A stretch of DNA of 28,809 bases. It comes from Spongiibacteraceae bacterium UBA5047. GTDB taxonomy: Bacteria > Pseudomonadota > Gammaproteobacteria > Pseudomonadales > Spongiibacteraceae. The stretch lies in NCBI GenBank assembly GCA_002415025.1, contig DIBR01000051.1:101424-130232 (forward strand), written 5' to 3'. Positions 21,837 through 28,809 of the stretch are shown piece by piece. The notes under the pieces were generated by a model. That model had not been told where the DNA came from. It saw only the letters and a program-made list of their open reading frames with translations, and did not search any database. The first letter of the stretch is position 1. The number at the start of each line of letters is the position of its first letter. A program made the translations under genes and the position numbers.

Positions 21837-24800
21837 AGCTGCTCCTCGATGGTTCGTTCCGGCGGTTTCACCTCCAGTTTCTGAATGCGCTTCAGCGGAA
21901 ACAGTTTGGTGATCTTGGGCGGTCGACGAAAATCGTATTTACCCTGAAAGTCGACGTGGCGCCACGTCAGTACTGACCCCCGGCCAATTTCCTCGACCAT
22001 GGCGTCGTAAGCGTCGGGCTCCGTTTTTTGAATGGCAACCAACTGGGTGGACAGCGTCAGATAGTTCCACAGAATGATGGCGTTCTGGATCACTGATCGT
22101 GCCAGCGTGTACTTCTCCTGTTCTTCCTTGGTGCCCACCTGGAACTCGCTCTTGCGGTCCCAAAATACGGCATCGTGAAACTTGTTCGACAGTTCAACGA
22201 TATTCAACTGCTTTTGCACGCGCTGACGAAGCCTCAAGTCATCATAATAGGTCAGGAGGTATTGGCTTTTGGGAATGCGCCCGAAAGCCTTCAGGCACTT
22301 ATACAAGGGGTGGTCACTGCTGTATGAATTGAGACGGGCGAATAGCTGGGAAGCGGTGCTCACCCCGAGGCGGATGGTGCAGACAAAGCGCAGCATATCA
22401 TCCCAGTGCTCGCGAATCGTTGTGACATCGACTTTGTTGCGCGGCAACAGACGGTAGCCTCGCTGCTCGTAATACGCTTTGCCCTGAAAGTCGTAGAGTC
22501 CCTGCTCTTCGATACGCTTAATGCGTGGGGCAAAGGAAATACCCAGAAAATGAGTTAGCCCAAACAGGGCTTCGGTATAGCCGTGCGTGTCGGTGGCGTG
22601 GACACGATTTAAGGCGGCCGTGTTGTGCACCAGGCCATCAAGTACATAGGCGGCTTCGCGTTCGGTGGCGCTGAACACCGTTGAGTGAAACAGGCTCTGC
22701 TTCTCATCCACAAAACTGTAGACCGCCACGCCACTTTCTTTGCCGAAATACTTGAATGAATACTTGGCATGTAACGATTCGGGCGCGACCGTCACCTTTT
22801 TGCCGTCACTGCTGGAATACAATCGGTCATCTTCCACCTTATAGACCCGGCTCAGCGCAACCTCATCGATGACATCAGTCAGAGATTTATTGGCCTTGCG
22901 CAGGTTGTCGGCCGACATCCGCCAGTTGACGAATTCAAGCAACTCGTTGGCATTGATACCCAGTGAAAGCCGGCCCATTTTGTGCGGACCAATATTGCAG
23001 CCCAATGCCATCAGCGCCGCATAGGCAGTTTGCGGGTTCGCTGCTTGCGTGACATGTCGCTGACTTTGATGGGTTAACTGCTCAAGGAATGGATAATGGT
23101 GCTCGACTTCACGCAGAATCTGTAAAATCGAAACGTTCCCCGACTCTCTCAGGCGTTCGGCAATATATTTGTGGGTCGGCGTTTCCAGTGCAGGCGTTTG
23201 AACACCAAAACGGCCTCCAGGTTTTGGTCGCAAATACCCATTCTTCCCGAAGGCAATGCGCTCGTTCACAGCGAGATAAGTCTTGTTCAACTTGGCTTTC
23301 AAGCACTCCAGATGTGTCTCACAATCCGCATACTCCAGCAGTCCAGCCTGCCTGAGCAGATCCATACGCAGACTCTGCCAGCGTTGATCATCAATCAAAT
23401 AACTATGTAAACAGCGAAAGGCAAACCCATACGCCAGATTGAGTTTCCCTCCCTTGATGGCTTTCATCATGTGAACAAAGAGCAAGGCTACCACAAGGTG
23501 CTCGCGCAAGCCGTCCGTGGCGGTGACCGCTGCCTGCTCCTTTCGGGTTAAAAATGTGAGCGGAACCGGTTTGTGCTGCTGATAAGCCTGGACCGCCGCC
23601 AACAAGCGTGATTCGCTGTGCTCTTCTTCGAAGGTCAGCAACTTTACCGTACGGCGGAGCTTACGATCCAGCGCCAAGGCGCCCTCCTCCAAGGTGTCAT
23701 AGTATTGGTATTGCTCTTGGGCGCGACGTAAATACTCCGAGGCCAGATTCGCCTTGCCGCTGACTTCATCATCCTCGAAATCCAGGGTCGTCAGGGCGAG
23801 ATTTCGGACCAGCTCATTCTTCTGTATCGGTGTCATACTCTCGTCTTCCATAATACGGAGGATCTCACTGGCGAAGTCCATCAAACGTTGCTGTGAACTC
23901 ACAATATCGCTGAGAATCGGGGCGTGTTTGGCCTGCTCATCAAAGACCCGCTCCCTAGCCATTTTGAGTGCCTTGTTATGGGCGGTTTTGACCACCGCCA
24001 GGAAAGATTTCATGGCATGATCCTGGCGCTGAAAAAACTGGAATTTGACAAAGGCTAACAGGTACAAGCAGGTTTTATTTGGATCGCGGAACTGCCCCAG
24101 TTGGCTCGTTCTGGCTTTGGTGACCCATTTGGCGTAATGGGTTAAGGCCTGGTCGGTGAGGCCCAGTGCTTCGATCACCGACAAATTCCCGAGGTATAAC
24201 TCTTGAAGATCCTCAAGGCGCTGGGCATTTTTGCTCAGAGACCGCGCTTTCACGGCCTGGTCAATCGATTTGGATTCACTGAGTAATGTCGCTCGGCGAC
24301 TACCCGCCTCCAGTAAATCAAGCAAGGCAGATCTGCGTTGTGGATCCAGGTGCGTCGCGACCACGGCAATGAGCCGGTCCTCCTCCTGCTGGAGGGTACT
24401 TCCAATCAGGCTATCCAGTGTCTGCATGGGAGGCAGGACAATTCCCTGCTCAATACAAAAAGTTACCAGGGCACCTAGGGCTTCCGTTTTGCTCATCTGC
24501 CGGTTGGCATAGGTCTGAGCCTGTTCGCGCAACCGCTCTTCAGCCTCCACGTCGAAGGCGACATACCCTTCCAGGCGCATAATTTCCTGTCGGTGGCGAG
24601 TCGAGGTCGCCCCCACCATTGCATCGCGTAGAGATTGGAGGTCTTCCTTTGAGCTGCCCTTTAGGTCATGGAACCGGTGATGCTCGATAAGAAAGTGGAT
24701 GTCTTTTGCCGGGTATTTATCAGGCTCATAGAAGCGGTGTCGCGCGCGGAAATAGCCATACTGGAGCAGGAAATTCAGCTTGCTGATGCCGGTGCGTAAT

Positions 24801-24928
24801 TTGCGATAGTAGGGTCTGGCCGACGGCGGCAACTCAAAAATCTGACGACGGTCATTAGCCGCGACACGTGGCGGACGCTCGTACTCGCGGGCGTCGGTGA
24901 CATTGGCGCCGGACTTGGTTGTAGACAT
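21815..24928 (-). CDS. tnpA: Tn3-family transposase
   Basis: The 1037-residue product has the length of Tn3-type DDE transposases and an N-terminal DUF4158-like region (residues about 20-190, SARPYYRKLRTGISKLNFLL). The catalytic half is recognisable: AVYSFVDEKQSLFHSTVFS with a first acidic residue, VHATDTHGYTEALFGLTHFL with a second, and LNIVELSNKFHDAVFW with the glutamate. It appears intact. Tn3 elements usually have a resolvase and 38-bp terminal repeats starting with GGGG; neither was found within the window, so the limits of the element are unknown. Its end overlaps the helicase gene. Confidence 0.9.
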   Translation of the reverse strand: MSTTKSGANVTDAREYERPPRVAANDRRQIFELPPSARPYYRKLRTGISKLNFLLQYGYFRARHRFYEPDKYPAKDIHFLIEHHRFHDLKGSSKEDLQSLRDAMVGATSTRHRQEIMRLEGYVAFDVEAEERLREQAQTYANRQMSKTEALGALVTFCIEQGIVLPPMQTLDSLIGSTLQQEEDRLIAVVATHLDPQRRSALLDLLEAGSRRATLLSESKSIDQAVKARSLSKNAQRLEDLQELYLGNLSVIEALGLTDQALTHYAKWVTKARTSQLGQFRDPNKTCLYLLAFVKFQFFQRQDHAMKSFLAVVKTAHNKALKMARERVFDEQAKHAPILSDIVSSQQRLMDFASEILRIMEDESMTPIQKNELVRNLALTTLDFEDDEVSGKANLASEYLRRAQEQYQYYDTLEEGALALDRKLRRTVKLLTFEEEHSESRLLAAVQAYQQHKPVPLTFLTRKEQAAVTATDGLREHLVVALLFVHMMKAIKGGKLNLAYGFAFRCLHSYLIDDQRWQSLRMDLLRQAGLLEYADCETHLECLKAKLNKTYLAVNERIAFGKNGYLRPKPGGRFGVQTPALETPTHKYIAERLRESGNVSILQILREVEHHYPFLEQLTHQSQRHVTQAANPQTAYAALMALGCNIGPHKMGRLSLGINANELLEFVNWRMSADNLRKANKSLTDVIDEVALSRVYKVEDDRLYSSSDGKKVTVAPESLHAKYSFKYFGKESGVAVYSFVDEKQSLFHSTVFSATEREAAYVLDGLVHNTAALNRVHATDTHGYTEALFGLTHFLGISFAPRIKRIEEQGLYDFQGKAYYEQRGYRLLPRNKVDVTTIREHWDDMLRFVCTIRLGVSTASQLFARLNSYSSDHPLYKCLKAFGRIPKSQYLLTYYDDLRLRQRVQKQLNIVELSNKFHDAVFWDRKSEFQVGTKEEQEKYTLARSVIQNAIILWNYLTLSTQLVAIQKTEPDAYDAMVEEIGRGSVLTWRHVDFQGKYDFRRPPKITKLFPLKRIQKLEVKPPERTIEEQLQEWDRP

Positions 24929-24983
24929 TGATTCTCGTCCCCGGTACTGTTGTAAAGTTCCAGTGGCGAACCCTTTGCCGCCT

Positions 24984-25033
24984 AAAAAATGAACAAAAAA
25001 TGTATCGTACGATACATTTTTTGTTCATTTTTT
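24984..25033. repeat. Perfect 50-bp palindrome
   Basis: Two 25-bp arms (24984-25008 and 25009-25033) are exact reverse complements with no spacer. Each arm reads outward from TACGATACA... at the centre (ATCGT/ACGAT) to the AAAAAATGAAC/GTTCATTTTTT ends. It lies 55 bp upstream of tnpA and 128 bp upstream of the SprT-like gene. It could form a large cruciform, bind a dimeric regulator, or be the fusion of two inverted element ends. No loop means it is not a normal terminator. Confidence 0.85.
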
Positions 25034-25161
25034 GATCGACCTCATTCCCTGGGATTCTATCCGCCGCCTCTAAAAATTATTCCTATCTTATTGTTTTTAC
25101 TTGACTATTATTTACATTCGACCCATTCCGTAATGTGGTTGAACTATGCAATAATCATTCG

Positions 25162-25992
25162 ATGAAAAAAATAGCCGTACTGGACACTGCCCCCTCCCAG
25201 ACGCTCTACCACGCGTTGACGACCGCGTACGATCACTTCAACCGCGAACTGTTTGGCGAATCGTTACCTGCGGTGATATTCACGGTTCAACGACAAAAAG
25301 ATCTGCTGGGGTATTTTGCCCCTGAGCGCTGGACATCGCCGGACGGCGACCGTTGCCATGAAATTGCTATTAACCCGACGCATATGGGGCAATCTCGCGT
25401 CATTGAGGTATTGCAAACACTTGTGCATGAAATGGTCCACTGTTGGCAACATTGCCATGGCAGGCCAGGACGCAGCAGCTATCACAACAAGGAATGGGCC
25501 TACAAGATGATCGCCATCGGCCTTCAACCCTCGTCCACGGGGGAGCCCGGCGGCGATATCATCGGCCAACACATGAGTGATTATCCTTTGGACGAAGGCT
25601 TGTTTTTGACTGCGTGCCACTCGCTCGTCAAAGAAAAGTCGTTCACACTTCCATGGATTTATCGGATGAAGGCACGGCTGGCTGACGACTCGGATCAACC
25701 CACTCACAACCCCCTCCCATCCAGTCCAGATTCCGCCACCCATGCCCTCACACATTCAAAAGATGTCACTGAAATTGATCATGCCAGACTGTTCGAGGAC
25801 CGGGCTCCTGAGGCGTACCTGTATGCGACCTATAGCGAGCTTCTGCCCGACGATACTTTTTATAGTCCCCCGCTCTCCAAAACCAAACAGAAAACGACCT
25901 ATCAGTGCCCCAACTGCTTGACAAAAGTATGGGGAAAACCCGAGCTCAACATAGCCTGCAACGACTGCAACTGCCTGTTTATACCCACATGA
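25162..25992 (+). CDS. SprT-like zinc metalloprotease domain protein
   Basis: This 276-residue protein (from ATG 25162, MKKIAVLDTAPSQTLYHALT) resembles SprT/Spartan-type metalloproteases, which in eukaryotes cut DNA-protein crosslinks. The zinc motif HEMVH is at residues 89-93, with a likely third ligand H108 in SSYHNKEW. The C-terminus has a zinc ribbon, YQCPNCLTKVWGKPELNIAC NDC. An in-frame GTG 27 bases upstream is a less likely start. It is divergent from tnpA, with the 50-bp palindrome between. Whether it belongs to the transposon is unknown. Confidence 0.8.
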   Translation: MKKIAVLDTAPSQTLYHALTTAYDHFNRELFGESLPAVIFTVQRQKDLLGYFAPERWTSPDGDRCHEIAINPTHMGQSRVIEVLQTLVHEMVHCWQHCHGRPGRSSYHNKEWAYKMIAIGLQPSSTGEPGGDIIGQHMSDYPLDEGLFLTACHSLVKEKSFTLPWIYRMKARLADDSDQPTHNPLPSSPDSATHALTHSKDVTEIDHARLFEDRAPEAYLYATYSELLPDDTFYSPPLSKTKQKTTYQCPNCLTKVWGKPELNIACNDCNCLFIPT

Positions 25993-26308
25993 AAAAACCG
26001 GTATCGCAAACCTAAGCAACTACTTTTCATATTGCGCTTCCACAGTGCTACAGCACATCTTTGTCCGCCCCTTTGGTAACTTCCCACGAATTTATCGCTG
26101 TTCCCCTATAGCGTCATGGAGCCGACGCGGTTCCTTTCCCTGTGTGACCTACAGATTAATTCAGCTACGATGAATACCGTTAGTAGTCTTTACGAAGCAT
26201 TTGGTACACAGTTACCTTGAACATAATTCTTATAAATCAACCTGTTAAAGATTTCGAATCGCGTTTCGCAGAACTCTGTGAAACATCGAAAATAGTGAGC
26301 ATTAAAAT
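25993..26308. other. Gene-free spacer
   Basis: No gene is supported in this 316-bp stretch. An AT-rich frame beginning with TTG 26217 runs on into the start of the next gene in another frame; its first 30 codons look faintly protein-like but it has no ribosome-binding site. No clear promoter or repeat was found. Confidence 0.5.
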
Positions 26309-27286
26309 ATGGGGAACCAGAGGGAAACAGCACGCTCTATTGCAAGCAGGCTCTATGCACAGACCATCAAACACCGGATGGGCGACATCTCATTCGGGAA
26401 AATCGAGCGAGAGCTCTTAGGTACTCAGGAATATTCTGATCCAGAATTCTGGGTGCACTACTCACGCAAGTTCTACCGGTACGAAAAAGGGGCTCCGATA
26501 AGCCTCAAGCGCAGTAAGAAAATGGTGGAGACCATTGAAGAGATATTGCCTGGCACCAGGCGCATCCTGGAGCATCCGCTTTGGTTGGTCGTGGCTAACC
26601 CGGAAGCCTCTCTGGGAGAACTGGATTCGTACACGGGAACGTTGGATCCGGCGCTGATCGAGCGCCTAAAAGAGACCGACAAAGTCACGGGCAATCGGAC
26701 TTGGCGTAAATGGACGAACCACAGTCAGCTTTATCGAATCAGCATGTTGAATAATATGGACGCCCTGGCAGCATTATTAATCCTTATCCGGGTCTGCGAA
26801 ATCAAAAATTGGGTTCATCCGTACATTGAGGCCAAATGGACCGTCATGTATTTGATATCCAGACTCGCCAGCTTTCGTCCCTTTATGTTCATAGCGGAAG
26901 AATTTTACCACCATATATATGAAGGATTTATCCTGAAAAATTCACCTTTGCCCGAAAAACTTACAATACCCGCAGTTCAATATTTCCCCGCATACTTTTC
27001 GTCACCGCCAACATTCCATACCATTTACCGGGAAATACAGGCGAACACCGGAATCGTTTGGCACGCTGCCCAACTCGGCCTTGTCGAAGAGAATGAGCGG
27101 GAGCAAATGATGTTTTTATTTTGGGTGCTGCACTTTTTTGATCGCACAGCTATCGACAAACAGTTGAAAGAACTAACACAGGCACCAGCTTCATTTGATG
27201 AACTTCCTGAGCCGCTAAGCACTTTGATGGAAAATTTTAGGGGTGACAGCCGACGATATCTTCCGCGTCAAACCTTCTTAGGCTAA
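26309..27286 (+). CDS. Uncharacterised 325-residue protein
   Basis: The frame from ATG 26309 is long, uninterrupted and ends cleanly, but I recognise no domain. It begins with a possible HTH-like segment (RETARSIASRLYAQTIKHRM GDISFGKIERE), has a hydrophobic, aromatic-rich middle (AKWTVMYLISRLASFRPFMF), and an AT-richer codon use than the CBASS genes. It could have a DNA-binding N-terminus and an alpha-helical effector region, which is speculation. It stands alone between a spacer and a possible toxin relic. Confidence 0.55.
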   Translation: MGNQRETARSIASRLYAQTIKHRMGDISFGKIERELLGTQEYSDPEFWVHYSRKFYRYEKGAPISLKRSKKMVETIEEILPGTRRILEHPLWLVVANPEASLGELDSYTGTLDPALIERLKETDKVTGNRTWRKWTNHSQLYRISMLNNMDALAALLILIRVCEIKNWVHPYIEAKWTVMYLISRLASFRPFMFIAEEFYHHIYEGFILKNSPLPEKLTIPAVQYFPAYFSSPPTFHTIYREIQANTGIVWHAAQLGLVEENEREQMMFLFWVLHFFDRTAIDKQLKELTQAPASFDELPEPLSTLMENFRGDSRRYLPRQTFLG

Positions 27287-27361
27287 ACGAGACTAAACAG
27301 CCAGCGTTCACCAAACACAGAAGAATTAGCAGAACTGTTCGGAGCAGGCATATTGCCGTGC

Positions 27362-27550
27362 TCAAGTACACCAAGATACGCAATAGGCCGATACATCCAA
27401 GGATCGACGGTTGTCCGAAAGCACCATGTGCAACATCGCCGCCGCGGCGATGAGCCTGTCCTCGGTGTCGGTGATCAGCAACGCGCTGCGGTTGGCGTGC
27501 GGAGTTATAGGCCAGGGTCCTACCTCCGGGTATTGACTCGACAACAGCCG
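27362..27550 (-). pseudogene. Possible PIN-domain (VapC-type) toxin remnant
   Basis: The minus-strand frame contains PEVGPWPITPHANRSALLIT followed by DTEDRLIAAAAMLHMVLSDN, which resembles the last part of VapC-type PIN ribonucleases (D-x-x-D-R-L-I-A-A-T-A). The N-terminal half with the first acidic residues is absent, and no antitoxin is seen. The resemblance is short, so this is tentative. It fills most of the 300-bp gap between the 325-residue gene and 27589. Confidence 0.35.
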
Positions 27551-27588
27551 GTATTGAAGTTCGGGATGCGAGCGGCTATCGTAAACCC

Positions 27589-27918
27589 GTGAAATTGCAA
27601 ATTGCCAAATTGTTATTGATAGCATTCGTATCCGGCGGCCTAGTGGCAGGCCCGACCGCGATGGCGTGGTCCATGCCGTCGGTCAATCAAGCTGGCAATT
27701 GCGCTCTTTGCCGGACTGATTCATCCCACCAGCAAGACTCAACAGCCGTTACGGCGCCCTGCTCTATGCCGGCTTGCGGTGCTGTCGCGGCCATAAACAG
27801 TGCTGACCCTGCGAGTACACTCCGCATTCGCGACGTACCCGATTTTCTGTTGGGCGTACTTCACGGCCGACTCCTGCCCGGGCCCGATCCCTTCCCTCCA
27901 CGTCACGCACAGGCCTGA
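27589..27918 (+). CDS. Small exported cysteine-containing protein
   Basis: From GTG 27589 the 109-residue product has a convincing signal peptide (MKLQIAKLLLIAFVSGGLVA, then AMA). The mature part carries paired cysteines (GNCALCR and CSMPACG) and ends HGRLLPGPDPFPPRHAQA; small proteins with such PDPFPPR ends recall DUF2946-type copper-associated proteins, but I cannot confirm this. No ribosome-binding site is obvious. The cysteines and the peroxiredoxin downstream suggest a redox or metal role. Family unassigned. Confidence 0.5.
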   Translation: MKLQIAKLLLIAFVSGGLVAGPTAMAWSMPSVNQAGNCALCRTDSSHQQDSTAVTAPCSMPACGAVAAINSADPASTLRIRDVPDFLLGVLHGRLLPGPDPFPPRHAQA

Positions 27919-28033
27919 TCGATGGGCGCTGATCGCGCCTAAGACATCCGGAATTCCCGCAGTCGCGTGCGTTGTGTCGCTGCGGGAACGATCTAACCGG
28001 ATAATCATCGAAACCACGTGGAGTTACATTCTG

Positions 28034-28273
28034 ATGACAAAGCATCTGCACCGCGCCATGGCGCTACTGTCGCTGATGGCCTTTGCCATGGCTGTCGTCA
28101 TTTACACGCTGCGGGCGACGTTTATGCCAGGCACTGAGCGGTCTTATGCCGAAATAAGGACACCGAATCAATACGCGCTTTCAAAGCGACAGATTCCTTG
28201 TCCCGATCGATCCGGCAATGGTGCCGGTTTCCCTTTCTTTTCCCAAACGTACGTATGGAGGGTTCTGTCATGA
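28034..28273 (+). CDS. Small membrane protein upstream of the peroxiredoxin gene
   Basis: From ATG 28034 a 79-codon frame begins MTKHLHRAMALLSLMAFAMA VVIYTLRATFM with one hydrophobic helix (about residues 8-26), then a polar tail without recognised motifs. Its TGA overlaps the peroxiredoxin ATG (ATGA), consistent with coupling, but this could be chance because the peroxiredoxin has its own GGAGG. Coding status is uncertain. Confidence 0.35.
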   Translation: MTKHLHRAMALLSLMAFAMAVVIYTLRATFMPGTERSYAEIRTPNQYALSKRQIPCPDRSGNGAGFPFFSQTYVWRVLS

Positions 28274-28809
28274 GCTTACATCTAGGCGATACCGCCCCCG
28301 ACTTCGAGGCCGATACCACTGAAGGCCGGATCAACTTCCACGACTGGATCGGCGACGGGTGGGCCGTACTGTTCTCCCACCCGGCCGATTTCACGCCGGT
28401 ATGCACCACCGAACTGGGCGAGACCGCCAGGCTGAAGGACGAATTCGCCAAACGCCAGTGCAAGGTGATCGCCGTTTCGGTGGATTCGGTGGAGGATCAC
28501 AAAGCCTGGTCCGGCGATATCGAGGAGACCCAGGGCCACGCGGTCAACTTCCCCATTATCGGGGATGAGAACAGGAAGGTCGCACAGCTTTACGACATGC
28601 TGCATCCCGGTGAGGATGACAGTTCGACCGTGCGTTCGGTGTTTCTGATCGATCCGAACAAGAAGGTTCGGATGACGCTGACCTATCCGAAGAGCGCGGG
28701 CCGCAATTTCGACGAGATCCTGCGGGTGATCGACTCGATTCAATTGACCGACGCCTACAAGGTCGCCACACCGGTGAGCTGGCGCGACGGCGACGATGTG
28801 ATCATCCTG
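28270..28809 (+). CDS. 1-Cys peroxiredoxin (Prx6 family), 3' end outside the window
   Basis: Peroxiredoxins reduce peroxides with a catalytic cysteine. The frame begins at ATG 28270, eight bases after GGAGG, and stays open to the last base; 180 residues are present of about 210-220 expected. The peroxidatic cysteine is C45 in PADFTPVCTTELG, with the threonine two helix turns earlier that marks the family. RSVFLIDPNKKVRMTLTYPK is the typical Prx6 segment. It probably marks the end of the accessory region, or a separate stress gene. Confidence 0.92.
   Translation, partial: MSLHLGDTAPDFEADTTEGRINFHDWIGDGWAVLFSHPADFTPVCTTELGETARLKDEFAKRQCKVIAVSVDSVEDHKAWSGDIEETQGHAVNFPIIGDENRKVAQLYDMLHPGEDDSSTVRSVFLIDPNKKVRMTLTYPKSAGRNFDEILRVIDSIQLTDAYKVATPVSWRDGDDVIIL

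Noticed and set aside
26100..26130. TTCCCC and GGGGAACC as Tn3-type terminal repeats
   Set aside because: Only the first few bases match the Tn3 pattern, and no partner repeat was found near 19.2 kb or elsewhere.
26216..26226. CTTGAACATAA resembling the XerD arm of dif (9 of 11)
   Set aside because: The following bases do not form a central hexamer plus XerC arm, and an 11-bp imperfect match is expected by chance in this much sequence.
26217..26420. TTG-started frame preceding the 325-residue gene
   Set aside because: No ribosome-binding site, the frame overlaps the better gene for over 100 bp, and its second half is a shadow of that gene.
1..28809. CRISPR arrays, tRNA or rRNA genes
   Set aside because: No regularly spaced repeats with unique spacers and no cloverleaf or ribosomal motifs were recognised while reading both strands; a dedicated scan was not possible.

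Overview
The window looks like a gammaproteobacterial chromosome at a junction between core and accessory DNA. The evidence is a Pseudomonas/Marinobacter-type polar flagellar block (fliR-flhB-flhA-flhF-flhG-fliA, then DUF2802, an FlhB-C-like gene and fliK) and a site at 8790-8817 that matches the Escherichia coli chromosome dimer-resolution site dif at 26 of 28 positions as I recall that sequence. The genus cannot be fixed from this sequence; a marine gammaproteobacterium is a guess.

Positions 1-8684 are core. fliR (5' end outside the window), flhB, flhA, flhF, flhG and fliA run rightward, mostly with overlapping or nearly touching ends, followed by a DUF2802 membrane protein. fliK and an FlhB-C-domain gene face them from the other strand. 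The che/mot genes that often follow fliA in related bacteria are absent here. About 105 bp upstream of fliK lies the dif site, and base composition becomes AT-rich.

Positions 8.9-28 kb are accessory. From left to right: an HTH protein plus a ParS/MbcA-like (DUF2384) protein with no visible toxin; a tyrosine recombinase; a small decaying cassette (intact Pth2-type peptidyl-tRNA hydrolase, a 63-residue protein, a dual-specificity-type phosphatase broken by a 7-bp tandem duplication inside its catalytic loop, and a truncated metallophosphatase); a complete type II CBASS antiphage operon on the minus strand (DncV-like CD-NTase, Cap2 E2-E1 protein, Cap3 JAMM protease, Cap15-like membrane effector) with an unrecognised 95-residue fifth gene; a divergent WYL-domain regulator (CapW-like); a truncated OLD-type ATPase and a small XRE regulator; a two-gene wHTH + SF2 helicase operon; a Tn3-family transposase; a perfect 50-bp palindrome; an SprT-like metalloprotease; and an orphan 325-residue protein. 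The right edge holds a possible PIN-toxin remnant, a small cysteine-containing exported protein and the start of a 1-Cys peroxiredoxin.

In CBASS, the CD-NTase makes a cyclic oligonucleotide after phage sensing. Cap2 primes the CD-NTase by ubiquitin-like conjugation of its C-terminus, Cap3 reverses this, and the Cap15 beta-barrel membrane protein is the effector. A fully consensus sigma70 promoter (TTGACA/16 bp/TATAAT), with an inverted repeat inside its spacer, sits between the operon and the divergent WYL gene and suggests repression. The least explained parts are the fifth CBASS gene, the XRE/wHTH/helicase unit, the 50-bp palindrome, and the placement of the island beside dif.
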